Part shown: positions 46,334 through 58,100 of the stretch, one piece after another | Numbering within the stretch: position 1 is the first letter of the stretch | Layout of the letters: each line of letters starts with the position of its first letter | Assembly: GCA_011799875.1 (NCBI GenBank) | Contig: CM022303.1 | Span: forward strand, 283,198,888-283,262,887 | Reading direction: 5' to 3' | Source: Thinopyrum elongatum | Taxonomy: Eukaryota; Streptophyta; Magnoliopsida; Poales; Poaceae | DNA: 64,000 nt | Position numbers and translations under genes: made by a program | The notes under the pieces: model-generated | Databases searched by the model: none | Seen by the model: the letters and a program-made list of their open reading frames with translations, nothing else | What the model was told of the DNA's origin: nothing

Positions 46334-47974
46334 TGATGGCTACTACACAACTTGTTCTTGTAGACTCGTGTTGGGCCTCCAAGCGCAGAGTTTTGTAGGA
46401 CAGTAGCAAATTTCCCACAAGTGGATGACCTAAGGTTTATCAATCCGTGGGAGGTGTAGGATGAAGATGGTCTCTCTCAAACAACCCTGCAACCAAATAA
46501 TAAAAAGTCTCTTGTGTCCCCAACACACCGAATACAATGGAAAATTGTATAGGTGCACTAGTTTGGCGAAGAGATGGTGATAAAAGTGTAATATGGATGG
46601 TAGAAATATATTTTTATAATCTGAATAAATAAAAACAGCAAGGTAGCAAGTGATAAAACGGAGCACAAACGGTATTGCAATGCTTGAAAACAAGACCTAG
46701 GGTCCGTACTTTCGCTAGTGCAATCTCTCAACAATGCTAATCTAATTGGATCATATAACCATCCCTCAACGTGCGATGAAGAATCACTCCAAAGTTCTTA
46801 TCTAGAAGAGAACATAAGAAGAAATTGTTTGTAGGGTACGAAACCACCTTAAAGTTATTCTTTCCGTTCGATCTATTCAAGAGTTCATACTAAAATAACA
46901 CAAAGCTATTCTTTCCGTTCGATCTATCCAAGAATTCGTACTAAAATAACACCACATGATACGCACCAACCAACTCTAATGTCACCTAGATACTCCAATG
47001 TCACCACAAGTATCCATGAGTTAATTATACGATACGCATCAAACAATTTCAGATTCATAATACTCGATCCAACACAAAGAACCTCAAAGAGTGCCCCAAG
47101 ATTTCTACCGGAGAAACAAGGACGAAAAACAAAAATGTGCATCAACCCCTATGCATAGATTACCCCAACGTCACCTCGGGAATCCGCGAGTTGAGTGCCA
47201 AGACATAGATCAAGTGCTCTCAAATCCATAAAAGTATTCAATCCGATAAAACGAAATCTCAAAGGGAAAACTCAATTCATCACAAGATAGAGAGGGGAAA
47301 ACACCATATGATCTGACTATATTAACAAAGCCCGCGATACATCAAGATCATGCCATCTCAAGAACATGAGTAAGAGAGAGATTAAACACATAGCTACTGG
47401 TACAAACCCTCAGCCCCGAGGGTGGACTACTCCCTCCTCATCATGGTGGCCACCGGGATGATGAAGATGGCCACCGGTGATGATTTCCCCCTCCGGCAGG
47501 GTGCCGGAATGGGGTCTAGATTGGTTTTTCATGGCTACAGAGGCTTGCGGTGGCGAAACTTCTGATCTAGGGTTACTGCAAGGGTTTTTGGAATATTTGG
47601 CAATTTATAGGGCGAAGAGGCGGTGCGGGAGGCCACCGAGGTGGGCTCAACCCATCGGGGCGCGCCTGGGGGCAGGCGCGCCCTGGTGGGTTGTGCCCCC
47701 TCGGGGCACCCCCCAGGTGCTGCTCTGGCCCATTGGATGTCTTCTGGTCCATAAAAAATCCACAAAAAGTTTCGCCGCATTTGGACTCCGTTTGATATTG
47801 ATTTTCTGCGATGTAAAAAACAAGCAAAAACAGCAACTGGCACTGGGCACTATGTCAATAGGTTAGTCCCAAAAAATGATATAAAGTTGCTATAAAATGA
47901 TTGTAAAACATCCAAGAATGATAATATAGCAACATGAATACTTCATAAATTATAGATACGTTGGAGACGTATCA
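46334..47974 (-). repeat. 3' LTR of element E (1641 bp)
   Basis: On the minus strand it starts TGATACGTCTCCAACGTATC at 47974 and ends GTTGTGTAGTAGCCATCA at 46334. Confidence 0.9.
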
Positions 47975-47992
47975 GCATCCCCAAGCTTAATT
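47975..47992 (-). other. Polypurine tract of element E
   Basis: Minus strand AATTAAGCTTGGGGATGC directly before the 3' LTR. Confidence 0.75.
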
Positions 47993-50869
47993 CCTACTCG
48001 TCCTCGAGTAGGTAAATGATAAAAGAAATAATTTATGAAGTGTGAATGCTAGCAAAGTGCATAAGTTTGATCAATGATAATTTCAATCACTTCCCCTAGC
48101 ATCATAACAGCAACTCTTTCTCATAAAACTCATCATGACAAAGTAGCAACCAATTCACATGTTAAGGTTCAAACAATGAATTCTCTTGAAACTCAACAAC
48201 CTATATTCTTAGTCACCAAACAATTGCTATTCAACTTATTCAACAGAGTCTAAGTAAGAGCTCCACATACTCAACCATCATATAGTCTTCTATGATTGCT
48301 AACACTCACCGCATACACATGAGCAAAATGTTTCAACCGGACACATAGAAAGATAGGGGCTTATAATTTCGCCTCCCAACATATTCACCTCAAGGGTGAT
48401 GTCAACAATAATAACTCATGCTACCCATATCCAACTGGATATATGTGCCTAGATCTTTCCTCACCACAGGATGCTTGCCAAAAGAGAAAAATAATAAGGA
48501 ATAGAGAGAAAAACTTTGACTCTTGCATGAAAGTAAATACATAAAAGTAAAAGGTAGGCCCTTCGCAGAGGGAAGCAGAGGTTGCCATGCGCTTTTTGTT
48601 TGTATGCTCAATCCCTTAGTGCAAAAGAACTTCATGTTATATTGCCCCTTGTGATAGCAACCTTTATTATGCAGTCTGTCGCTTTTATTCTTTGCCATCA
48701 CAAGTTCGTACAACGCTCAATTTTCTCTTACACTAAATGATCTAACACTTTTAGAAGCAATTTTTATTGCCTTATTGCACCGATGACAACTTACTTGAAG
48801 GATCTTACTCAATCCTTAGGTAGGTATGGTGGACTCTTGAAAATAAGATTTGGGTTTAAGGGTTTTTGGATGCACAAGTAGTATCTCTACTTGGTGCAGA
48901 ATTTTTGGCTAGCAAAGATGGGGGGCAAGCACTACATGTTGAAGGATCTATGACAATATAACTTCTATGTGAATATGAACAAACATAAATCATTACATTG
49001 TCTTCCTTGTCCAACGTCAACAATTTTGGCATATAATATTTTGATGGGGGCTCACAATCACAAAAGATTTCCAAGATAGTGTATTTGCATGTGAAAGTTC
49101 TCTTCCTTATAGTAATCATTCATGAATTGCTTGTATGACCAATATTGTGATTGTCAAGCTTCAAAAGATTTCACTTTCTAAACCCAATGTGAAGCTACCA
49201 CTAGGCATGATATGAACATATAATTTCAACTTCATGATATTCAACTCATTCAACAATTTACTCATAGGATATAAGTGAAGCACAAGAGTGAATGACAAAC
49301 TACTCCAAAAAGATATAAGTGAAGATCAAGCGAGTAGTTAAGTAAAGGGGTAGCTAATTGAGGACTCTTATTTAAAAACTTTCAGATCTAAGTATTTTAT
49401 TAAAACAGCAAGTAAAACAAAACAAAATGACATTCCAAGAATAGCACAACTCAAGTGAAGAAGCAAAAACTTAGGCTCAACCGATACTAACCGATAATTG
49501 TTGATGAAGAAATGTGGGATGCCTACCGGGGCATCCCCAAGCTTAGATGCTTGAGACTTCTTGAAATATTATATTGGGGTGCCTTGGGCATCCCCAAGCT
49601 TGAGCTTTTGCGTCTCCTTAATTCCTTTTATATCACGGTTTCCCTAAATCTTAAAAACTTCATCCACACAAAACTCAACAAGAACTCGTGAGATAAGTTA
49701 GTATAAATCAATGCAAAAACCTTATCATTATCTACTGTAGCAAATAACTAAAATTATTATTCAACATTGCATACTAAATGCCTCTGCATATTTAATACTC
49801 CTATCCTCAAATAGAATCGTTAAACAAGCAAACATATGCAAACAATGCAAATATAACAGCAATCTGTCTAAACAGAACAGTCTGTAAAGAGTGCAATATT
49901 CCTCATACTTCCCTAACTCCAAAAATTCTTAAAAATTACCAGACTGTATAAAATTTATTATTTCTTACTGTGCAAAAAAATTTCAACATTTTATCACATT
50001 CTTACTTTTCTGGAGAATTATTGCAACAGCGATAAACTTTCTGTTTTGAAACAGTAACTCATATACTTGCAAAGTAAGCATGGTAAAGGCTATCCTTGAC
50101 ATTTTTATTGAAATGAAAGATGAAAAACATTATTATAAATATCAGCAAGAAAATAAAAATAAAATAAAATGACTCTCCAAGCCAAACTCATATCATGTGA
50201 CGAATGAAAATATAGCTCCAAGTGAGGTTACCGATAATGTTGAAGACGAAAGAGGGGATGCCTTCCGGGGCATCCCCAAGCTTAGTTGCTTGTATCTTCC
50301 TTGAATATTGCCTTGGGCGTGCCTTGGGCATCCCCAAGCTTAGGGTCTTGTCACTCATTATTCTCCGCATATCGATATCTCACCCAAAACTTGAAAACTT
50401 CAATCACACAAAACTTAACGGAACTTCGTGAGATGGGTTAGTATGATAAAGACAAATCATTCACTTTGGTACTGTCAAGACAAGATTCATAATTGTTCTC
50501 ACACAATGCCTACTATAATCTACAATTTCTAGAATTTATATTAAGCAATATAAGCCATAGAAACTAGAAAACAAGCAAATTATGCATTGAAAACAGAATC
50601 TGTCAAAAACAGAACAGTACATAAAGATATGAATTAAGGTTATACTTATGTAACTCCATAAATTCTGAAAATAAGGACAACGTAGGAAATTTGTATACCC
50701 ATCAACTGTAAAATATTCAGAATTTTTACGCATTCATGTAAAATACAGGAATTTCTGCACTGGACACAAAAGTTTCTGTTTTTGCACAGAATCAAGTCAA
50801 CTATCATCCACACTATCCCAAAGGCTTTACTTGGCACTTTATTGAAACAAAAGCTATAAAACAAGATTA
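47993..50869 (-). other. Non-coding interior of element E with repeated units
   Basis: Contains the same two ~720-bp degenerate units as D (about 50100-50830 and 49390-50100). Four internal exact copies of GCATCCCCAAGCTT (plus strand) are at 49531, 49588, 50270 and 50328, plus hairpins built around GGGGATGCC. No gene is visible. Confidence 0.65.
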
Positions 50870-51946
50870 CTACAGTAGCCTAACCATGCGAACACACAAA
50901 AATAGTAGGTAAAAGTGTTGGGTTGTCTCCCAACAAGCGCTTTTCTTTAATGCCTTTTTAGCTAGGCATGATGATTTCAATGATGCTCGCATAAAAGTAA
51001 AGAATTGAAACACAAAGATAGCATCATGAAGCATATGACTAGCACATTTAAGCCTAACCCACTTCCTATTAATAGGGATTTTGTGAGAAAACAAATTATG
51101 GGAACAAGAATCAACTAGCATAGGAAGGCAAAACATGCATAACTTCGAAAATTTCAACACATAGAGAGGAAACTTGATATTATTGAGATATGTAGATGCA
51201 TATGTTCCTCTCTCATAATAATTTTCAGTAGCATCATGAATGAATTCAACAATATAACTATCACATAAAGCATTCTTTTCATGATCCACAAGCATAGAAA
51301 TTTTATTACTCTCCACATAAGCAAATTTATTCTCATGAATAGTAGTGGGAGCAAACTCAACAAAATAACTATCATGGGATTCAAAATTAAAATCATGATG
51401 ACAAGTTTCATGGTTATAATTATTCTTTATAGCATACATGTCATCACCATAATCATCATAGATAGCAACTTTGTTTTCATAATCAATTGAAACCTCTTCC
51501 GAAATAGCAGATTTATCACTAAATAAAGTCATGACCTCTCCAAATCCACTTTCATAATTATCACAATAAGATTCAACACCCTCCAAAATAGTGAGATCAT
51601 TAGTACCTAGAGTTGACACTCTTCCAAACCCACTTTCATTAATATAATCGTCATAAATAGGAGGCATGCTACCATTATAACAAATTTGCACATCAAAACT
51701 TGGGGGACTAAAAGTATCATCTTCATCAAACATAGCATCCCCAAGCTTGTAGCTTTGCATATCATTAGCATCATGGATATTCAAAGAATTCATACCAATA
51801 ACATTGCAATCATGCTCATCACTCAAAGATTTTTTGTCAAACATTTTATAGAATTCTTCTTCTATCAATTGAGCACAATTTTCATTTCCATCATTTTCAC
51901 GAAAGACATTATAAAGATGAACAATATGATGCAACCTCAATTCCAT
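50870..51946 (-). CDS. ORF of non-autonomous element E, function unknown
   Basis: The ATG at 51944-51946 opens 358 codons: MELRLHHIVHLYNVFREN at the start, then a long acidic Asp/Tyr/Glu/Asn-rich middle with repeated YDDY-type motifs (MPPIYDDYINESG, VAIYDDYGDDMYA) and a more hydrophobic, Cys-containing C-terminal third (KFPLYVLKFSKLCMFCLPML). No Gag homology region, zinc knuckle or protease is visible. It starts about 97 bases downstream of the PBS, the usual place for gag. D carries the same ORF in damaged form, so the frame is older than either insertion. The last 30 residues (ALKKSACWETTQHF onward) overlap a non-coding motif and may not be selected. Confidence 0.6.
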   Translation of the reverse strand: MELRLHHIVHLYNVFRENDGNENCAQLIEEEFYKMFDKKSLSDEHDCNVIGMNSLNIHDANDMQSYKLGDAMFDEDDTFSPPSFDVQICYNGSMPPIYDDYINESGFGRVSTLGTNDLTILEGVESYCDNYESGFGEVMTLFSDKSAISEEVSIDYENKVAIYDDYGDDMYAIKNNYNHETCHHDFNFESHDSYFVEFAPTTIHENKFAYVESNKISMLVDHEKNALCDSYIVEFIHDATENYYERGTYASTYLNNIKFPLYVLKFSKLCMFCLPMLVDSCSHNLFSHKIPINRKWVRLKCASHMLHDAIFVFQFFTFMRASLKSSCLAKKALKKSACWETTQHFYLLFLCVRMVRLL

Positions 51947-52042
51947 TTTTTTGTAGTTTTATTTTTATAAACCAAACTAGTGATAAAACAAGAAACTAAA
52001 AGATTCAATTGCAAGATCTAAAGATATACCTTCAAGCACTCA

Positions 52043-52062
52043 CCTCCCCGGCAATGGCGCCA
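52043..52062 (-). other. Primer binding site of element E
   Basis: Minus strand TGGCGCCATTGCCGGGGAGG, ten bases inside the 5' LTR end. It begins with TGG, as expected for a tRNA 3' end. This PBS type is common in Triticeae Gypsy elements; I do not assign the tRNA. Confidence 0.75.
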
Positions 52063-52072
52063 GAAAAGAGCT

Positions 52073-53708
52073 TGATGTCTACTACACAACTTGTTCTTGT
52101 AGACTCGTGTTGGGCCTCCAAGCGCAGAGTTTTGTAGGACAGTAGAAAATTTCCCTCAAGTGGATGACCTAAGGTTTATCAATCCGTGGGAGGTGTAGGA
52201 TGAAGATGGTCTCTCTCAAACAACCCTGCAACCAAATAATAAAAAGTCTCTTGTGTCCCCAACACACCCAATACAATGGAAAATTGTATAGGTGCACTAG
52301 TTCGGCGAAGAGATGGTGATAAAAGTGTAATATGGATGGTAGAAATATATTTTTATAATCTGAATAAATAAAAACAGCAAGGTAGCAAGTGATAAAACGG
52401 AGCACAAATGGTATTGCAATGCTTGAAAACAAGGCCTAGGGTCCGTACTTTCGCTAGTGCAATCGCTCAACAATGCTAATCTAATTGGATCATATAACCA
52501 TCCCTCAACGTGCGATGAAGAATCACTCCAAAGTTCTTATCTAGCGGAGAACATAAGAAGAAATTGTTTATAGGGTACGAAACCACCTTAAAGTTATTCT
52601 TTCCATTCGATCTATTCAAGAGTTCATACTAAAATAACACAAAGCTATTATTTCCGTTCGATCTATCCAAGAGTCCGTACTAAAATAACACCATATGATA
52701 TGCATCAACCAACTCTAATGTCACCTAGATACTCCAATGTCACCACAAGTATCCATGAGTTAATTATACGATACACATCAAACAATTTCAGATTCACAAT
52801 ACTCGATCCAACACAAAGAACCTCAAAGAGTGCCGGGGGGATTTCTACTGGACAAACAAGGACAAAAACGTGCATCAACCCCTATCCATAGATTACCCCA
52901 ATGTCACCTCGAGAATCCGCGAGTTGAGTGCCAAGACATAGATCAAGTGCTCTCAAATCCATAAAAGTATTCAATCCGATAAAACAAAATCTCAAAGGGA
53001 AAACTCAATTCATCACAAGATAGAGAGGGGAAAACACCATATGATCCGACTATATTAACAAAGCCCGCGATACATCAAGATCATGCCATCTCAAGAACAC
53101 GAGAGAGAGAGATTAAACACATAGCTACTGGTACAAACCCTCAGCCCCGAGGGTGGACTACTCCCTCCTCATCATGGTGGCTGCCGGGATGATGAAGATG
53201 GCCACTGATGATGATTTCCCCCTCCGGCAGGGTGCCGGAACGGGGTCTAGATTGTTTTTTCGTGGCTACAGAGGCTTGCGGCGGCGGAATTTCTGATCTA
53301 GGGTTACTGTGAGGGTTTTTGGAATATTTGGCAATTTATAGGGCGAAGAGGCGGTGCGGGAGGCCACCGAGGTGGGCACAACCCAACAGGGCACGCCTGG
53401 GGGCCCAGGCGTGCCCTGGTGGGTTGTGCCCCCCTCGGGGCACCCCCCAGGTGCTGCTCTGGCCCATTGGATGTCTTCTGGTCCATAAAAAATCCACAAA
53501 AAGTTTCGCCGCATTTGGACTCCGTTTGATATTGATTTTCTGCGATGTAAAAAACAAGCAAAAACAGCAACTGGCACTGGGCACTATGTCAATAGGTTAG
53601 TCCCAAAAAATGATGTAAAGTTGCTATAAAATGATTGTAAAACATCCAAGAATGATAATATAGCAGCATGAATACTTCATAAATTATAGATACGTTGGAG
53701 ACATATCA
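52073..53708 (-). repeat. 5' LTR of element E (1636 bp)
   Basis: Minus strand TGATATGTCTCC at 53708 to GTAGTAGACATCA at 52073. Very similar to the LTR at 46334-47974, with few differences by eye, which suggests a fairly recent insertion. Confidence 0.9.
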
Positions 53709-53713
53709 GGCGC

Positions 53714-54191
53714 TGAAGCTTCGAACATTGGGAAAGTGATGGCGAGAGGAAGGAAAAGGCGTACACCGATAGCGGTGGCCGTTTCCCTTTTATAGGTTGC
53801 CGAAATACGAAAGGTCTTTTTACTGCGCCGTAGGCCTCGCCACTTCCCGATATACTCACAGCGTTATGCTTGAGCGGGGTAATCGAAATCATTGAACATA
53901 TCCCTTAAAAACGGTGCTTATGACCGGATGTGACCCTTCGCCAAAAGTTGTCAGGTGAAGGCACTATTCACACTTGAGCGGTTGGCCTTCGAGGCTAAGT
54001 AAAATCGATAATCCGGATTCTGGATACAACTTAATTGAGTGCATGGCCAAACTTGACCAAGTGGCTTTTTGGAGATTCAACCAAGGAAGATTATTCCGAA
54101 CACACAGGGGGAGAAGAACTCGCCTGCAAGCCGGAGACTGCAGAGGCGGGAGTTACAAGACGTTGGCGTTGGAGGCTAGTTCGGGGGCTAC
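53714..54191. other. Upstream region of antisense ORF and PPT of element F
   Basis: Counterpart of 28586-29132 in B. It ends with TTCGGGGGCTAC next to the LTR, the polypurine tract. No ORF is conserved here. Confidence 0.6.
53786..53795 (-). promoter_or_regulatory. Candidate TATA box for the antisense ORF of F
   Basis: CTATAAAAGG on the minus strand. With E removed it lies about 134 bp upstream of the ATG at 46276. Element E therefore separates this promoter from its ORF. Confidence 0.5.
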
Positions 54192-54683
54192 TGGGGGAGT
54201 CTTGGACTAGGGGGTCCTCAGGCTGCCGGCGTACTTCTTATGGGCCGGACAGTTGGGCCATTGTATGATTACCACAAGGCCGAGTTATAAGGCGACTCCG
54301 TGTGCGGACAGGAAACCCTCGAAGTCTTGGTGTGCCCTCCAAGTCAAGATAGAAGATTCGGCATGTTTATTTCCCTTGTTGTAACTGACCATGTGTAACC
54401 CTAGTACCCCTGGTGCCTATATAAACAGAGGGTTTAGTCCGTAGAGGCTAGTACAACAACCATCATCCTACTAGCCTAGGGTGTAGTTCATCGGATCTCG
54501 TGGTAGATCGACTCTGTAACCATCCTATACACTTCAATATAATCGAGCAGGATGTAGGGTTTTACCTCTTCGAGAGGGCCCGAACCTGGGTAAACATTGT
54601 GTCTTTTGTCCCCTATTCCCCATTGATCCAAGATCCACAGCTCAGGACCCCCTACCCGAGATCCGCCAGTTTTGACTCCGACA
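54192..54683 (+). repeat. 3' LTR of element F (492 bp)
   Basis: Starts TGGGGGAGTCTTGGACTAGG and ends GTTTTGACTCCGACA; TATATAAA at 54418-54425. It is related to, but clearly diverged from, the LTR of B. Confidence 0.85.
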
Positions 54684-56570
54684 ACCAGGAGGACAAAGAA
54701 GCAGTAGCTGCGGGTGGGAAACCAGCCTTTAGTGAAATCAGGGGCGAACGCACTAGAGACTACTTGCGGGCAAGTGCAAGGAGGCGTGACGACGGAACTT
54801 ATTACTTTGAAAACTCACATGACGAAGAACTGTATCGGGTGATGTTAAAGACTTCCAAGATCCCTAGAAGGTTCTACAGGAACTCAGGGCCATGTGAAAT
54901 TCTGTCTGATGCTCTGGAAACAAGAGAGCCCCTGGCCGTGCAAGGGGTATAGGTGTCAATGTCCCGCACAAGGGGGCTTTCACACTCAACAAAGAAGAGA
55001 GGCTCGGCATGAAAAAAGCGAGGAGTGAAATGAAGCAGGATGAATTGTATGAAAGGTTGAGGAAGGACATGTATCCAACTGTTCGAAAGGAAATTGAGGA
55101 GTCAATGATGATGCAGTAGACTCTAACACTAACAGATAGCCAGCAGATGGGAGGGGAGGCATGCATGGAGGTTGCTGGTTATTGCACGACAACACCGCAC
55201 AAGAGTAGCTATGCATCAACTGACCCCAGCAACACTGAGACTGCAGCTGCTCATGATGATGCTATATCTGATCTATCTGGAATGAAAGACAGACTGAAGG
55301 GCGTGCTTACACATTCTGAAGGTACATTAAAATGTGCAATAGCCTGGGTTTGCCCACCCTTCTCGGAAGAGGGCCTCTTGTTGGATAATGTGCCATTGAA
55401 GCTGGGCTGTGTGAAGTGCTACATGACTGAACTAAAGCCTGGATTCAATGATTTTGCCCTGAAGAATGTCCTAGGGGACTTTGATGAGTAGACGACCTTG
55501 GGAGAAACACTGTTACATCACATCCAGTGGCCACGAAAGGAAATAGACTTCATGGATGAGATCCCCGCCAAGAGCAACCAATGTCGCCCCTCAACCGGTG
55601 ACGCTCTCCTTGCCACAGCAGCTCTCGCATGCTTCCCCCAAGAAACCTAATACTCGCAATTCGATGGCTCATGCATCAACCTGTGATCAGCCCGCCCGAC
55701 TTTGTGCCATACAGGCCATGTCATTGTCCGCCCCAGAGCAGCCAGTGGCAAGGCCTACAACTGCTAAAGATGCACCACCGGTTCAGATGCCTGCCGCTGA
55801 AGCAGTGGGGGGAGACTCAGCTGCACCACATGCTCAGTAGACCAACCTGGTGGAACGGACTGCTAAGCAGTCTGATGCTTCGGAACCGCCTGCTAAGCAG
55901 TCTGTAGATCCAGAACCGACTGCTCATCAGTCCGTCGATTCGCAGCCGCTTGATCAGCATACCAATGCGTCAGCACTGCCTGCTCAGCAAACCAACGCAT
56001 TGGCACGGCCTACTCAGCACACCGACAAGTTGGCACCACCTGCGCAGAAACCCGACATTAGCTTCAACGCATGGTCAGCAGTCAGATGCCTCTGCTCCTA
56101 CAGCCCAACAGTCTGACACAGCAACACCGCTAGCTCAGCAGTCCGGTGTAGCTAAACCATCTGCTAAGCAGTCCGTCGAAGCTTTACCATCTGCTCGGCA
56201 GTCCGCCTTTCAGCCATCCAGACCTTGGACCAGAAGTGCTTCAAGTACCAAGAAGGAAGTAGGCAAAAAGGCTGCACCCATGAGGAAGCGCCCCCCGAGA
56301 GTGAAGAGGAATGAGAATGATTGCCTCTTACTTAAGGCACTCATCGCCCAGAACCAAATTAACAACAAGTTGTTCGAATCGGGGAGTAATATTATTTCTG
56401 ACGGCATGAATGATGCACAAATAGAATTGGTGCTTGCTAAAAATAAAGCAGACGTACTTGAAGCACGCAATTACATCCATGGCCAGCCATTTCTTGTTGG
56501 TGAATACTTTGATGAGTGCATTCCAGTTGCCGTGAGTTACATAAATATTGCATGGATCTAATGTTAGCAG
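54684..56570 (+). pseudogene. N-terminal and linker part of the CACTA H ORF, with stops and frameshifts
   Basis: The segment reads TRDYLRASARRRDDGTYYFE, then (shifted frame near 54940) GAFTLNKEERLGMKKARSEM. A domain follows with VCPPFSEEGLLLDNVPLKLG and TTLGETLLHHIQWPRKEIDF, which resembles the transposon-associated domain found before Ulp1 domains in grass CACTA proteins. TAG codons at 55117-55119, 55489-55491 and 55838-55840 and shifts near 55550 and 56075 break it. A Pro/Gln/Ser repeat region and a conserved SDGMNDAQIELVLAKNKADV segment follow. Confidence 0.6.
55850..56215 (+). repeat. ~36-bp minisatellite encoding a Pro/Gln/Ser-rich linker
   Basis: About ten degenerate 12-codon units of the form P-A-x-Q-S-D-x-x-x-P (AKQSDASEPP, AKQSVDPEPT, AHQSVDSQPL, AQQSDTATPL and others). 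One frame change near 56075 splits the array between two frames. Confidence 0.7.
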
Positions 56571-57626
56571 GTCATCATGTTCTGCTAGTCTACTACAATA
56601 GAGATCATTTCCGGCATGATCCTGGTTCCATCAGTGTGGATTTCGAGGACTTACATCTCTTCTTCAACTTCAACGAGCTTGATTCCACTCTTGTTAGATG
56701 CCTGATTTTGTAAGTACTTAACAAACTCTGACCAACTTCTCCATACAAGGCTGTAAATGGTAAACAACTAACTGCATTTTATTCCTCTCAGGGGATTGAC
56801 TGCGCAGAGAAAAAAAAGGGAGAGTGTGTATTTCATAGATCCTGCATTAGCAAATGGAACAACATTACATGGTAAGAATGAACTGGAGTGGGCCATTAAC
56901 ATGGTCGCCTGTATCTTCGAAAACACGTCCCATGTGAAATCATTTCTCTAGCCATATCATGAAGGTAAATCAAATAAACAACCACGCATACACTTATTGT
57001 CTTTCAGATTTCGACATGATTTGTAAGTTCATGGTTTTCTTAATATGTAGCAATCAATGGATCTTGGTATTCATCGTTCCAAACAAGAACATAGTTTACT
57101 ACATGGATTCTCTCAGAGAGTCAATAAAGGCTCAGGATCTGACGCATCTTCAGCGATTCATGGATAGGTATTGAATTCTATGATGTTGAAATTAATTTGC
57201 ATTCATATCTGGTTCAAGAATTGATGTTGTGAAAATTCATCTTCATTTGCAGTGTGTTCGCATTGTGGAAAACTAAACCAGGGAACCTGTTCAAGACAAA
57301 ACTACCTCTGCAGCATGAGATCGTTTCTCCGGTAACACACTAAAATCCGTTATTTACGGAAAATGTATCCAATAGTCTGCAAATACCTTTTCTTACGCTA
57401 GTCAAATGTTCAAGCTTCTAAATAAACCTCTATCTATTTCTGTCCAAAGAAAAAAATACATCTAACACCGGTTAGGTTGTTCCTAACAGGACAAATACAT
57501 GACTAATTTTGTAAGTGCCCTCAGCAACAAGCAGGGACCAACTTTTGTGGATACTATGTTTACAGACACACGATCTCCATCTGCAAATCTGCTGATAGTT
57601 GTGAAGATGCTCGCAAATTAGTACCA
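56571..57626 (+). pseudogene. Ulp1-like (C48) cysteine protease domain of CACTA H
   Basis: Spliced exons by eye: about 56571-56710 (HFRHDPGSISVDFEDLHLFF, donor TTTTG|GTAAGT-like), 56791 to about 56950 (RESVYFIDPALANGTTLHGK), 57051-57167 (NQWILVFIVPNKNIVYYMDS), 57253-57331 (LWKTKPGNLFKTKLPLQHEI) and 57525-57626 (QQAGTNFCGYYVYRH). The C48 family uses His-Asp-Gln-Cys. The Asp (MDS), Gln and Cys (FCGYY) are visible, but the residue just before WILVF is Gln, not His. A TAG near 56950 also interrupts the frame. Such domains are common in plant CACTA and MULE genes and may act on SUMO-like substrates; whether this one ever did is unknown. Confidence 0.65.
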
Positions 57627-58100
57627 GTAAGTCTATCTTAATTAATATCTTCTACTCCATTCATATGGCATATTCTGATCTTAAAAATACTTCAGCTCAT
57701 CTTAGAACCGAGGAACCCTGAACCGCTCCCCGCTGGTGAACTGCTGATGGTTCCGAGATTTATCAGAACTTCTTCCTGAATCACTACATCAATCCCACTG
57801 GTGATAATGAAGATTTCAGCATGCCTTCTCCTGAAACATTGAATAAAAGTTAGCCGCTAAACATATACGCATGGATCCATTTTTTTCCATGTGATGAGGT
57901 CTTCGAATTTCATACACTATGATTAATTATGTAATGCATATATATGTCGACAAATCATTGAAATTTAGCTACCATTTGTTCAAGTGCAATTGTTGCGAAA
58001 TCTGATGAATGTTCTTCTTGTGGACACTATTTGTTCAATTGCATATTGTGGCGAATTTGATTTTTGCAAGCCAATTTAAATGGGATATTTTTGCTTTAAC
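57627..58100 (+). other. 3' region of the CACTA H gene
   Basis: An intron and a short possible last exon around 57697-57855 (EPRNPEPLPAGELLMVP in part), then AT-rich sequence. No complete frame. Confidence 0.35.

Larger units (their letters stand above)
46334..53708 (-). mobile_element. Complete non-autonomous Gypsy-type element E
   Basis: 7375 bp, minus orientation. LTRs 52073-53708 (5') and 46334-47974 (3'); PBS 52043-52062; PPT 47975-47992. Target duplication GGCAC (46329-46333) and GGCGC (53709-53713), one CpG transition apart. The 4.1-kb interior carries a single ORF of unknown function and a long non-coding part with no protease, reverse transcriptase or integrase, so it depends on proteins in trans. 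It is the same family as D. Confidence 0.9.
46201..54683 (+). mobile_element. Fatima-like element F, 3' part, hosting element E
   Basis: Pieces: 46201-46333 (start of the antisense ORF), 53709-54191 (its upstream region and PPT), 54192-54683 (3' LTR). E sits between the first two. The antisense-ORF start and LTR type match B. ACCAG at 54684-54688 is the expected right target duplication in CACTA H. Confidence 0.75.

Noticed and set aside
47477..47866. Open frame inside the LTR of E (also 53319-53600)
   Set aside because: Overlapping frames in several registers of both LTR copies; no protein-level signature.
56571..57626. Host SUMO protease gene
   Set aside because: The domain is followed by CACTA subterminal repeats and a CACTG-type terminus, and the frame is broken.
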